64,000 nt of DNA from Neoarius graeffei (GCF_027579695.1 NC_083587.1:4627501-4691500); one strand, 5' to 3'; positions 1 through 9,521 are shown, numbered from the stretch's first letter. The notes: generated from the letters alone by a model not told the origin. Program-made: numbers and translations.

Positions 1-1072
1 ACTTCCCATTCTGTCTTCTCAAAACAGTCTCTTAAAATCTCAGAGTTATCTTCAGTCCATTTCCTCACATATCTCTACGTTGGTGGTTGTCTTTTCACTA
101 AGGGTATGTAGTCAGGGAGAAGATGGACAAGATTGTGGTCTGAACGACCCAATGGGGGAAGGGGTAATGCTCTATATGCTTCCTTAATGTTAGCATAAAA
201 TAAGTCCAAAGTTCTATTATCCCTCGTTTTACAGTCTACATACTGTGTAAATGTAGGGATAGTGGCTGTCAAAGGGGCGTGGTTAAAGTCCCCAGAGATG
301 AGGAGGAGGGCTTGAGGGTGAGATGCTTGTAACCGGAATACTACAGTGAGTAGAAAGTCACAGGCTGACATAGAAGCAGCTGATGGGGGAATATACACAG
401 CTATGACAATAACATGCGTAAATTCTCTTGAAATTTGAAAAGGTCTGATACTAACTGCTAGAACTTCAATGTTTGGGGTGCAGCACTGTTCTTTAACTCT
501 AACGTGATATGGGTTACACCATTTGTCGTTTGCATATATTGCAAGCCCCCCACCTCGCTTCTTTCCACTCTCCGCTGCTCACCTATCCGATCTCACAAGT
601 TGAAATCCATCAAGTGCTACATGCGAGTCAGGGGTGAGTTCATTCATCCATTTCTCTGAGAAGCACATGAGACTGCACTCCCGATATTGCCACTGCGTTT
701 TGGTAAGCATCATTAGGTCTTCCATCTTGTTCGGGAGAGATCTCACGTTACCCATAATGACAGCCGGTACCGGTGGTTTATATCGTCTTCTCTTCACTCG
801 GCACTTCACTCCCGATCTGCAGCCCCTCTTCCTTCTCCTTATTTCCACTGGGATCGTAAATCTATCCCAGGGGAGCACCTTTGTGCTGCGCAGTGCTAGC
901 AACTGTTCTCGTTCGTATACAATGGAGTCATGACCGAATGGGCCCGCTGATATAACATTAAAAAGTCCCAGAAAGAGCAACAGGCATATCACTAGTCTCA
1001 AAAGTTGTGTATCCATAACTGCACGTCTCCGACTTAAAAACACAAAATATAAAACAAGCTGAGTTGTATATA
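1..1072 (-). mobile_element. CR1/Rex1-like LINE, 5' endonuclease fragment
   Basis: This is the 5' portion of a non-LTR retrotransposon, with the rest cut off by the left edge of the window. Reading leftwards, the N-terminal part (about 1000-579) carries a basic stretch and the start of an apurinic-type endonuclease with the motif NVRSLPNKMEDL. The second part (about 575-75) carries GGGLAIYANDKWC, the metal-site motif SGDFNHA and the catalytic GRSDHNLVHLLP. The two parts lie in different frames; the first frame ends in TGA at 579-581, so there is a one-base-type shift near 578. The endonuclease order and the LLPDYIPLVKR segment are typical of the CR1/Rex1/L2 group of teleost LINEs. The exact family is not certain. 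The element abuts the 3' end of the next LINE at about 1073. It is a dead copy. Confidence 0.8.
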
Positions 1073-1089
1073 AGGCAAGGCAAGGCAAG
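1073..1089. repeat. 3' terminal short repeat of the L2-like LINE
   Basis: The pentamer GGCAA is repeated three times at the plus-strand junction and corresponds to the 3' end of the minus-strand element. It marks the boundary with the LINE fragment to its left. Confidence 0.7.
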
Positions 1090-1413
1090 TTTATTTATAT
1101 AGCACGTTTCATACACAATGGTAGTTCAATGTGCTTTACAGAAGTAAAAACAAAAACAGTAAACAATAGAGAAATAAAATTACATAAAATAATTTTATCT
1201 TTATTCTAAAATAATTAATTAAAAGAATTAAAATAATTAAAAGAAAATAATAAGAATTAAACAATAGTAGAAATAAAATATTAAAATGCCAAAAAGAAAA
1301 AGGAGAAAAAGAAAAAGAGAAAAAAAACCTAGCAGAATAAAATAGAATAAAGTTAAAATAAATTTAAAACATGCAGAAAAAAAGATTATAAAAAATGTAA
1401 AAATATTAATTAT

Positions 1414-4400
1414 TTAACAGAAAGCATCTGAAAACAGCTTGGTCTTTAACCTAGATTTGAAGCTGCCAACAGCAGGAGCATTTTTAATGTCCTCTGGCAG
1501 TTGGTTCCATAGCTGTACTGCATAATAGCTAAAAGCTGCTTCACCACACTTTGTTTTAACAACTGGTTTTAATAGTAAATTTTTCTGTTGCGATCTGGTA
1601 GATCTGATTGGGTTAGGCCGCTGCAACATATCAGAGAGGTAATTGGGCCCTGTACCATTTAGAGATTTGTACACCAGCAGCAATGCTTTAAAGTCAATTC
1701 TGTAGCTTACTGGAAGCCAGTGAAGGGACCTTAGAATTGGAGTAATGTGCTCTGTTCTTTTTGTTCGTGTGAGAACCCTCGCCGCTGCATTTTGAACCAG
1801 CTGAAGTCGTTTGATGGTCTTTTTTGGCAGGCCTGTGAAAAGGCCATTGCAGTAATCAACCCTACTAGAGATGAAGGCATGTATTAGTTTTTCCAGATCA
1901 TGTTTTGACATAAGTCCTCTTAGTTTGGAAATGTTTTTTAGGTGATAAAATGCCGTTTTAGTGATTGCTTTCATGTGACTGTCAAAGTTTAGCTCGCTGT
2001 CAATGAAAACACCAAGATTTTTAACCATTTCTTTAGTTTTAATCCCTTTTGTGTCAAGAATAGTGGTAATCCTGAGTCTTTCATCTTTTTTTCCAAATAG
2101 AATTATTTCTGTTTTATCTGTGTTCAGCTGAAGAAAATTTTGTGACATCCAGCTATTGATTTGATCGATACACTGGTAGAGACATTCAAGGGGGGCATAA
2201 TCATTTGGTGATAGAGCAAAATAAATTTGGGTATCATCTGCATAGCAGTGATACAAAATTGAATTTTTATTGATAATTTGCCCAAGTGGGAGCATATAAA
2301 GGTTGAAAAGTAATGGTCCAAGAATCGACCCCTGGGGGACACCACAGGTCAAGGGCATTGATGTTGAGGAACAATTTCCCAGGGTAACAAAGAAGCTTCT
2401 ATCTTTTAAGTATGATTTTAACCAATTGATAACTTTACCAGTCAATCCAACCCAGTGTTCAAGTCGATATAGCAGTATGTTGTGATCAACAGTATCAAAA
2501 GCTGCACTGAGGTCCAGTAATACCAGGACCGATGTTTTGCCTGCATCAGTATTAAGACGTATGTCATTTATAACTTTAATCAGCGCTGTTTCAGTGCTAT
2601 GATTGGCACGAAATCCTGACTGAAAATTATCAAAATGGCTGTTTGATATCAAGAAGGCAGTTAATTGATTGAAGACAATTTTTTCCAGGATTTTCCCGAT
2701 AAATGGTAGATTTGATATTGGCCTGTAATTATTTAACACTGAAGGATCCAGATTATTTTTTTTAAGAAGGGGCTTTACAACAGCTTTTTTTAGGGACACA
2801 GGAACAACACCAGTCTCCAAGGATGTATTTATAATTTGAAGCACATCTGTAATTATAAGATGAAGAACAGACTTAAAAAAGTTGGTGGGCAAAATGTCCA
2901 GTTCAGATGTTGAGGAACTGAGATTTTGTACAGTTTTTTCAAGAGTCTCATAATCAATTAAACAAAATTCTGACATTGTGTTAAAGTTATCTATCTGTGT
3001 CATTGGTGATTGCAGTTTTTCAATTTTTTGCAACTGAGATATATTATGAGAAATATTCTGCCGTATTTTATCAATTTTACCTTTGAAGAAGGATGCAAAC
3101 TCATTGCATTTATTAACTGAGAGAAGTTCAGGTGCTAATTGTGGTGGGGGATTAGTTAGCTTCTCTACTGTTGAAAATAGCACACGGGCATTGTTCATAT
3201 TCCTGCTGATGATATTGGAGAAGAAAGACTGTCTTGCTTTACGAATTTCATAATTATAATTACAAAGCATCTCTTTATGGATTTGATAATGGATGTGAAG
3301 TTTAGATTTGCGCCATTTTCTTTCAGTCTTTCTACATTCTCTCTTTAGCAGTTTAACAGCCGGGTACTGCTTCCATGGTGCTTTCTGCTTATCATTGATT
3401 CTTTTGATTTTGAATGGAGCAATATCATCCATAATTTGGGTCATATTTAAATTAAAAAATTCCAGTAAATCATCTACAGAGTCTGACATTTTGGTTGAGT
3501 TCTGAGAGAGAGCTTGCTTAAAAAGAGCACATGTGTTGTCGTTTATGACTCTCCTGCCTATAGTCGTTGAGCTGTTCTGAATGTGAGGAGACATAGAAAC
3601 TTCAAAGAAAACACAGAAATGATCAGATAAGGCCAGGTCAACAACAGTATAAGAAACAGTAAGACCCTTTGTGATGACGAGGTCAAGAGTATGACCACGA
3701 GAGTGGGTCGGTCCCTGTACATGTTGTACTAGGTTAAAGTTATCAATAATTGCAAATAGTTCTTTGGCATAAATGTTATCAGTATTATCTACATGCAAAT
3801 TAAAATCCCCAGATATAATAAGACAATCAAACTCTAAGCAAATGACTGATAACAATTCACCAAACTCTTCAAGAAAGACTTTGGCTGAATGTCTCGGAGG
3901 CCTGTAAATAGTTAATAATAATATGTTAGGAGAGCATGTAACAAGTGCACATAAGTGTTCAAAGGACATAAAATCACCAAGTGAGGATTGTTTACATTGA
4001 AAAGAGACTTTGAAAATATTTGCGATCCCTCCACCTTTCCCTTGTCGGGTAACATTCAAAAAATTAAAATTTGGAGGAGCTGCTTCGATAAGGCACTATA
4101 ATAAAAAATATAATAATAAAAAATAAAAAATATAAAAATAAAAGCTGCTTCGATAATAGCACTATTTGCTTGATCCAGCCAGGTTTCAGTTAGAAGCAAA
4201 AAATCAAGATTGTGTTTACAAATAAGATCATTAATTAAAAATGACTTGTTTAAAAGTGATCTAATATTCAGAAGGGCTAGTTTTACAGTAATATTTGGTT
4301 GTGCACTCTGATGCTGTTTTAAAACAGGAAGGAGATTAGATTGGTTTACCCCCAGGGTTAAATGTGCTCTATGTTTTCTGTTTCTTATCAACACAGGAAT

Positions 4401-4466
4401 AGTGTCAACATCGGATCCCTGCTTTTTTCTACATCCATTTGCAGGGACCCAGAGTACATCAAACAA
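1414..4466 (-). pseudogene. L2-like ORF2: AP endonuclease and reverse transcriptase, frameshifted
   Basis: ORF2 encodes the enzyme that nicks DNA and copies the LINE RNA. From the N-terminus it shows LALLNIRSLLNKS and LLLTETWLD (endonuclease, in frame 4466-4056). After a frame change come GGGIANIFKV, LIISGDFNLHVD and catalytic LALSDHFCVF, all within the 881-codon frame 4059-1414. The RT palm follows: NNYRPISNLPF, SGFRANHSTETAL, LDLSAAFDTVDH, GVPQGSILGPLLF and the catalytic YADD (codons at about 2244-2233). A C-terminal segment rich in conserved LHWLP and YNGLFTGLP motifs completes it. The frame change is explained by an AT-rich 65-bp insertion/duplication at 4079-4165. No ATG opens the first frame; it begins at TTG overlapping the end of ORF1, so the natural start is unresolved. 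Confidence 0.88.
4079..4165. repeat. 65-bp duplication with AT-rich filler inside ORF2
   Basis: The string gctgcttcgata followed by a(g/ta)gcactat occurs at 4079-4099 and again at 4144-4165. About 45 bp of A/T-only filler (ataataaaaaata-type) lies between them. The offset is 65 bp, which is not a multiple of three and moves ORF2 into another frame. This looks like a templated or slippage duplication, not a transposon. Confidence 0.75.
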
Positions 4467-5796
4467 GACTTTCTAAATGTTCCATTTGGTTTGAGGGTGA
4501 AAGGACTGGAGATGACATGTATCTTTTGGATGGTGAAAAAGATTTGTAGCCAGCTGAAAGTCCTGGACGAACACAATTTTGATGAACTGGGTACACTGCT
4601 TGTCGCGACAAATTTGGACTAGAAAAAGACAGTGTAGCCATAGGAAGCAGTTTTTTCATGCTATTTGGGAAATCCATCCGAGGAGAAGTGGAGTCGTCTG
4701 TCCTTGAATGTTGGGAGGCCTGCAAGTCAGATGTTTGTGTGTCCTTGATGACGACTTGCAAAGATGATTGTTTAGGCTTTGTAACTATGTCAGTCTGCGA
4801 CATCTTATCAACTGTTTTCCTCGGTGCTGGCTGAGAAAAGATTGCAAGTTTGTAGTGGTCTGCTAAGACTTTGGCTCCAATCCAGCTGAGTTCAGTGCTA
4901 TTTGGCTTGTAGAATTCTTTGCGATTCCAAAAAAGATTAAAATTGTCTATGAAATTCATACCAAATGAAGAACAAGTTTTTCCAAGCCAGGTGTTAAGAC
5001 TGAAGAGTCGAGAAAAAGCAAAACTTCCTCTCGCTGGGAGTGGGCCACTGATAAAAGATTGAATTCCAGTCTTATAGAGCTCAGAAAAAAGTTTTCTGAA
5101 ATCATCTTGGACAAACAGCTGTTCTCTGAAAACATCGTTTGCTCCCACATGTACAACGATACGCTTAATCGTTTTATGCTCGGACATGAGTTTCAAAATG
5201 CTGTCTTTGGTGTCAGAGATGGATGCATTTGGAAGACAACAAATAATCATCTCATAACCTTTTAATTGTCTTACAGTGGAATCACCAAGAACAAGGGTTG
5301 TGGGATCAGGTGGTGTTACGAGCTGCTTTTTGCCTCTTCTCACAGCTCTTCGATCTTGGTGCGATCTCTTTTTACTATGTGTTTGTCCACTTGACAAATC
5401 CTCTTCCACATCCCTGAGGCATTCAAATTTGTTCTGAAGCTTTATGGGCTGTGGATTTTCCATAGGATTGTAGATCCTATTGTAATTTGTAGAACGAGCT
5501 GGTGTTGAAGTAATTACTCTTCTGTTTTTGTTTTTAGGCTTAGCACCCATCATTTGCCAGTTTTCAGTACTCACATTTTGTACAGCTTGAGTTATGAATT
5601 CTTCCACTTGGTCTGCAATGTCCTCAGTCTGTCGGAGCGCAATCTCTGCATTCTCAGCCACTGTTTCTGTACTCCTTTCCTGAGATATCGCTTTTAATTC
5701 GTCTGTTTTTGGCAGAGCATTAATCTTTGATTCCAGAATAGAAATCCTCTGTTCTAATTCCATGCATTTTCTGCAGGATTTTTTGCTTCCTGGCAT
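4459..5796 (-). CDS. L2-like ORF1 protein with SGNH/GDSL-type esterase domain
   Basis: An intact 445-codon frame starting at an ATG (5796-5794). Residues about 5-35 form a short Cys-containing, probably coiled-coil start (KSCRKCMELEQRISILESKI). The middle third is basic. Residues about 165-330 resemble the SGNH hydrolase fold: LVLGDSTVRQLKG carries the nucleophile serine, and VHVGANDVF carries the oxyanion-hole Asn. Esterase-bearing ORF1 proteins are known from the CR1/L2 clades, where they act with the ribonucleoprotein; the substrate is unclear. The last block is odd. Family members usually have a D-x-x-H pair there, but this copy reads STELSWIGAKVL, so catalytic Asp and His seem to be lost. 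The stop overlaps the start of the ORF2 frame by 8 bases. Confidence 0.85.
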   Translation of the reverse strand: MPGSKKSCRKCMELEQRISILESKINALPKTDELKAISQERSTETVAENAEIALRQTEDIADQVEEFITQAVQNVSTENWQMMGAKPKNKNRRVITSTPARSTNYNRIYNPMENPQPIKLQNKFECLRDVEEDLSSGQTHSKKRSHQDRRAVRRGKKQLVTPPDPTTLVLGDSTVRQLKGYEMIICCLPNASISDTKDSILKLMSEHKTIKRIVVHVGANDVFREQLFVQDDFRKLFSELYKTGIQSFISGPLPARGSFAFSRLFSLNTWLGKTCSSFGMNFIDNFNLFWNRKEFYKPNSTELSWIGAKVLADHYKLAIFSQPAPRKTVDKMSQTDIVTKPKQSSLQVVIKDTQTSDLQASQHSRTDDSTSPRMDFPNSMKKLLPMATLSFSSPNLSRQAVYPVHQNCVRPGLSAGYKSFSPSKRYMSSPVLSPSNQMEHLESLV

Positions 5797-5980
5797 TTAA
5801 AAAAAAAAAAAAAAAAAAAGTGGAAATTAAAATTAAATTTAAAAGCTTATAAAGATGAAGAAAAGAGAAGAGAAAAAAAAGTGGAAATTCAATGAGAAAG
5901 TAAAGTATAGAAATAAAGATTAAGAAAGCAGGAGCAAAGCAAAGAAGCGTCCTACTCGCTTGAGTAGGAGGAGCCGGGTA

Positions 5981-6047
5981 TTGAGGTATTTCACCTGACG
6001 TCACAGGGTCACGTGACGCCCCGGTGTCCACCATTTTGGACGGCAAG
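5981..6047 (+). repeat. Left terminal inverted repeat
   Basis: Contains ttgaggtatttcacctgacg, then gtcacgtgac and ccattttggacggca. It matches the inverted complement of 7233-7297 with small gaps. A TGACGTCA and a CACGTG palindrome lie inside, so it may carry CRE-like and E-box-like promoter sites. Confidence 0.75.
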
Positions 6048-6642
6048 CTAGCTAATGTCAACAACAGTAGCTAGTATGTTACTGTAGCAATATTTACGTT
6101 CAGTCATTTGGATGACTGTTAAAACCTTTCAGTCTCAAGTTTTTCCTTTACTGGATTTACTAGTTTACTGAGCTAGCGCGCGATGGCTCCCGGCTCGGCC
6201 GGAGAGCGCGCGATGGCTCCCGGCTCGGCCGGAGAGCGCGCGGATGGCTCCCGGCTCGGCCGGAGAGCGCGCGGATGGCTCCCGGCTCGGCCGGAGAGCG
6301 CGCGGATGGCTCCCGGCTCGGCCGGAGAGCGCGCGGATGGCTCCCGGCTCGGCCGCCGAGCGCGCGGATGGCTCCCGGCTCGGCCGCCGAGCGCGCGATG
6401 GCTCCCGGCTCGGCCGCCGAGCGCGCGATGGCTCCCGGCTCGGCCGCCGAGCGCGCGATGGCTCCCGGCTCGGCCGCCGAGCGCGCGATGGCTCCCGGCT
6501 TGCCCGAGCGCGCTAGCTCAGTAAACTAGTAAATCCAGTAAAGGAAAAACTTGAGACTGAAAGGTTTTAACAGTCATCCAAATGACTGAACGTAAATATT
6601 GCTACAGTAACATACTAGTTACTGTTGTTGACATTAGCTAGT
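6048..6642. repeat. 595-bp foldback: 135-bp near-perfect inverted arms around a tandem-repeat loop
   Basis: The arm at 6048-6182 (ctagctaatgtcaac through actgagctagcgcgc) is matched by its reverse complement at 6508-6642, with about one mismatch noted (agtagct versus agtaact). The arms are far more alike than the terminal repeats of the element. Between them lie eleven GC-rich repeats. Transcription through this region would give a long hairpin RNA. Confidence 0.88.
6183..6507 (+). repeat. GC-rich minisatellite, 11 copies of a 30-31-bp unit
   Basis: The unit begins atggctcccggctcggcc and recurs at 6183, 6213, 6244, 6275, 6306, 6337, 6368, 6398, 6428, 6458 and 6488. The first five units continue with ggagagcgcgcg; later ones continue with gccgagcgcgcg, so there are two unit types in blocks. 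Lengths of 30 and 31 alternate, which keeps all three plus frames open without coding meaning. Confidence 0.92.
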
Positions 6643-6829
6643 GCTAACAGCTAGTTGCTAATACACTGCTACAACTACACCGACCCTAATAATACAGTTC
6701 TTGGTCATTGCCTGGTAACAGCAAATTTATAACGGGCCATGTCTCAACAGACTAAGAAGTTATTTCAATGACATTTAATAACATTTTGTTTATCCTGAGG
6801 ACCGAAAGTAAATGAAAATGTGAACAAAC

Positions 6830-7177
6830 CTTAGCTGTAATCAGATGGCGACCACCGGCTCCAGGGACGACCCACTGATGTAGGCATGTTACCCAGCCTG
6901 ACACAAAATATTTGTAGGCATCCAAACTCTTATACGCTTTCAGATCAATACCTGTGTATGGCGATGGGTTTTTAACGACATAGGTATACAGATCATGTGG
7001 GCCGAAGTCAGGTAAAGACGAGGGCTTCGTGTACTTCCGTACGTCAGTGAACAATCCTGGTGGAAGCAGGTAAACGTCGTTCTCTAAGCCTGCTAACCTC
7101 AATTTTTGCAAATACCTCTCCCTCTGCTCGCCCTGTAAATGCCCTACGTCGCTGGATAGTGAAGGTGTTTTCTGCAT
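6830..7177 (-). pseudogene. First-exon remnant of a transposon-associated (YqaJ/SWIM-type) protein
   Basis: An ATG at 7177 opens about 116 codons. They contain HLQGEQRERYLQKL, then GPHDLYTYVVKNPSPYTG and KAYKSLDAYKYFVSGWV. These words recall the N-terminal domain of fish proteins that carry a SWIM finger and a YqaJ-like exonuclease, encoded as the second gene of ISL2EU-type transposons. The frame reaches AAG|GTTTGT at 6830/6829, a reasonable splice donor, and the conserved text stops there. The remaining exons are missing and replaced by the foldback. The identification comes from remembered family motifs without a search, so it is moderate. Confidence 0.6.
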
Positions 7178-7232
7178 CTCGCTCCTTTTTCTTTTATGTT
7201 TTTCGTTTGTCGCCTTCCTCGCGTTCAAACTG

Positions 7233-7297
7233 ATTCGAGCCGTGCCGTCCAAAATGGCAGCGTCACATGACTTGGTCACGTGAGTGAAATACCTCAA
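7233..7297 (-). repeat. Right terminal inverted repeat and probable promoter
   Basis: Reads on the minus strand as ttgaggtatttcactcacgt, then a CATGTG-type site and gccattttggacggcac. It lies just upstream of the coding remnant and so sits where the promoter of that gene would be. Confidence 0.75.
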
Positions 7298-7993
7298 TAA
7301 GCAGAGTTCCACACCAGAAGTGTGCTAGGCTCAGAACCCAGAGATCAAAACCATCTGCTGCTTTTTCTTGACAGTGGTGTTCTCAAAATTCCCAGCAGAG
7401 GCAATAAACTTCATCTATCTATCTGACTATAAATTTATTTGCTGAAGGCAGCTTAATGGCCCACCATTCCATGACCTTGAAAATTGTCCACAAGGAGGCC
7501 TGATTTTCAGTGTTCTGTCACTAGTTTGGCATTGATCAGTGTCTTTGTATCACGAAGACAAGCACATAGACATTATGGGAATGAAATAAGGCCCACCCCC
7601 AGTACCAACAGCTGTCACAGTATGTTACTCATGTCTAAGACTCACAACTCAGAGCTGTTTTGGTATCAAAGTGAATAAGGAAAAATAAGAGTCGATTTCA
7701 TTGTTTTCTAACATTTTTCACCATGTTGTTCTTAAGCACAAGACATAAAAAGACATAATACGTAATTAAACAAGTGCTCTGACTTGTATGCATATATTCA
7801 TGACTGATATTCATGAAATGAGGATGTGCTGACATTAAAGCCAGACTTTGCAAGTGTTTGACTTTGGTGCAGACCCAGCAAAGTATTTCAACTGAGCAAA
7901 TTGAGTACACATAAAAGAAGATTCTGTAGCCGAGATGAGAAGCATCTGAAGAACAATCCTAGCAGTTTCTGAGCGACTGTACTATTTCAGTAG

Positions 7994-8064
7994 GGTACAG
8001 TGGTGAATGAATGGATAAGGCACTAGCCTCTTAAACCAGGAATTGTGCCTTTTGGTCCCCCAGA
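7994..8064 (+). pseudogene. Decayed tRNA-Arg (CCT-type) sequence
   Basis: The stretch aatggataaggcactagcct, followed by cttaaaccaggaattgtg, matches the D arm and anticodon arm of vertebrate tRNA-Arg of the CCT isoacceptor. The T arm (cttttggtcccccag) has lost the B-box consensus. The CCT anticodon position now reads TCT. Confidence 0.6.
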
Positions 8065-8691
8065 GGCTGAGTGGTGCAGTGAGAGTGTGCTGGGCCTATT
8101 ACCCAGAGGTTGAGAGATTGAAACCATTATTTGCTAGTTCAGAGGTCTTTGATGCCAATGTTTTCCATGAGCCAGGCATTGTGGGTTCATGTCCCACCTG
8201 AGGTGTGAGGTCACCAGAGTGGTGCAGTGGGAGCGTGCTGGACCAACGAGTCAATGGATCGAAACCTTTCTCTGCTTGTTCTGAGGTATTTTCTGTCAAT
8301 GTTTTCCTTGAGTCAGGCAGTAGGGGCTCAAGTCTCATTGAGGGGGGGAGGTTAGCAGTGGGAGCATGCTGGACTCATAACCCAGTGGTCAATGAATCAA
8401 AACCATCCTCTACTAGCTCTGGTGTCTTTTATGCCAGTGTTTTCCATAAGCCAGGCATTATGGGTTCAAGTCCCAGGTGAGCAATGAGGTGAGCAGAGTG
8501 GCGCAGCAGGCGCATGCTGGGCCCATAACCCAGAGGTTGATGGATCAAAACCATCCTCTGCTAGTTTTGAGTGATTTTACACCAATGTTTTCCATGAGCC
8601 AGGGATTGTGGGTTTGAGTCCTATCTCGGGTGTGAGGTGAACAGAGTGCCGCACTGGGCCCAGAACCCAGAGATCAAAAGCATCTGTTGCT
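8065..8691 (+). repeat. Tandem array of decayed initiator tRNA-Met plus tRNA-Arg 3'-half units, about 143-bp period
   Basis: tRNA-iMet-like copies sit at about 8065-8135, 8213-8277, 8351-8415, 8492-8563 and 8641-8691. Most keep some form of gtgctgggcccataacccag or its remains. Between copies are segments like gccaggcattgtgggttc, which resemble the 3' half of tRNA-Arg(CCT) (about 8169-8204, 8309-8342, 8448-8480 and 8594-8630). Spacing is about 140-149 bp. The array therefore looks like a tandemly amplified tRNA-Arg/tRNA-iMet pair that has decayed. Confidence 0.75.
8492..8563 (+). tRNA. Initiator tRNA-Met-like (CAT), best-preserved copy of the array
   Basis: Length is 72 nt, as in eukaryotic initiator tRNA. 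The acceptor stem AGCAGAG/CTCTGCT is intact and the anticodon CAT is at 8524-8526 within gggcccataaccc. The T loop carries the initiator-type GATCaAAA where GATCGAAA is expected. There are changes in the D arm (gcaggcgcatg where gcggaagcgtg is expected) and a C-to-T change in the variable region. Whether it is transcribed is doubtful, and neighbouring copies are clearly dead. Confidence 0.6.
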
Positions 8692-9085
8692 TTTTCTCTC
8701 CAGTTTTTTTCCCAAAATTCCCAGCAGAGGCAATAAACTTCATCTATCTATCTTACTATAAATTTTTTCGCTGAAGGCAGCTCATTGGCCCACCGTTCCC
8801 TGACCTCAAAAATTGCCCATAAGAGGCTTAATTTTCAGTGCTCTGTCACTAGTTTAGCATTGATCAGTGTCTTTCTATCACATAGACAAGCATATAGACA
8901 TTATTGGAATTAAATAATGCCCACCCTAAGTACCAATTGTTGTCACAGTATGTTACTCATGTCTCAGACTCCCAACTCAGAGCTGTTTCAGTATCAAAGA
9001 TCTTGGTAAGTGAATAAGGAAATATCAGAGTCGATTTCATGGTTTTCTAACATATTTCACCATGTTGTTCTTAAGCACAAGATAT

Positions 9086-9376
9086 AAAAACACACAACAC
9101 ATAATTCACAGAAACATTTCCTGTTGACTCAGGGCAGTTCAAAGCAGAATGTCTGTCATCTTTCAAAAAACATGGAGAGGAAATGGGCATTTTGCTTTGT
9201 TGTGTGGCATATTAAAAAAATGCCATCGGGAGTGATGGCAGAAAAAAAAAAGAACACTATGGAGTGCTTTATACACTCTGTGCACATTACAGTTGCTGTT
9301 TATTTTAACCAAGTAGGTGCTAGATGGTGAAATAATTAAACACCAATGTGCTGTTTCTCAATCCCCCCCCCCCAAA

Positions 9377-9407
<31 letters not shown>

Positions 9408-9521
9408 AAAAAACAAACATCATAATAATAATAATTGAGAAAGAAACAACCCCAGAATCTTCAAACATATTGAAGCAATTCACTGATAAATCATTCAACA
9501 TGTTGTCAAAAGCAATCTCAG
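9086..9521. other. No gene; simple repeat and intron-like sequence
   Basis: The stretch ends with a (AAAT)n microsatellite at about 9375-9409 next to a C run, and then the intron side of the collagen exon acceptor (tctcag at 9516-9521). I see no coding signal in the remainder. Confidence 0.6.

Larger units (their letters stand above)
1073..5978 (-). mobile_element. L2-like non-LTR retrotransposon, nearly full length
   Basis: A 4.9-kb LINE with two reading frames: ORF1 at 5796-4459 (coiled coil and SGNH esterase) and ORF2 at 4466-1414 (endonuclease and reverse transcriptase). The 3' UTR (1413-1073) is AT-rich and ends in a short repeat, GGCAA x3 read on the plus strand, instead of poly(A). 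Such a short 3' repeat is usual for the Jockey superfamily (L2, CR1, Rex). ORF1 esterase plus short-repeat tail points to the L2/CR1 side. The 5' UTR (5797-5978) contains a 20-base A run on the plus strand and a small palindrome, cctactc...gagtagg, at 5951-5968. The copy looks fairly young because both ORFs are almost open. The one clear lesion is a 65-bp duplication at 4079-4165. Confidence 0.88.
5981..7297 (-). mobile_element. Internally deleted DNA transposon, ISL2EU/Harbinger-like, with foldback core
   Basis: The two ends are inverted copies. Left TTGAGGTATTTCAC starts at 5981; right GTGAAATACCTCAA ends at 7297. Each end is flanked by the dinucleotide TA (5979-5980 and 7298-7299). The inverted similarity runs about 65 bp and includes CACGTG-type sites and the word ccattttggacggca. 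Inside are a 595-bp foldback (6048-6642) and one coding exon remnant (7177-6830, minus) that resembles the first exon of the nuclease partner protein of ISL2EU-type elements. No transposase is left, so the element is non-autonomous. A 2-bp TA duplication fits ISL2EU as I know it, but family assignment is inference. Confidence 0.75.
7329..9085 (+). repeat. Direct-repeat block built on a decayed tRNA cluster
   Basis: Two similar stretches of about 420 bp flank the block: 7329-7745 and 8660-9085. Both begin with cagaacccagagatcaaaa and include gcagaggcaataaacttcat, then ttttcagtg(t/c)tctgtcact. Between them lie a tRNA-Arg-like sequence and a run of tRNA-Met-like units. The left copy starts soon after the TA flank of the DNA transposon, so the insertion may have landed at the edge of this array. 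No protein gene is seen here. Confidence 0.8.

Noticed and set aside
5720-6064. Minus-strand frame of 114 codons running into the LINE ORF1
   Set aside because: It crosses the A run, the LINE 5' UTR and the transposon end, and is low-complexity (poly-F). It is a shadow.
6183-6529. Three overlapping plus-strand frames of 84-113 codons with MAPGSAGER-type repeats
   Set aside because: They are open only because a 30-31-bp GC-rich minisatellite lacks stops. All three frames are open at once and there is no context for a gene.
8065-8691. Regularly spaced repeats that could look like a CRISPR array
   Set aside because: The spacing is about 143 bp, and the repeats are tRNA-like with cloverleaf features. 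The genome is eukaryotic.
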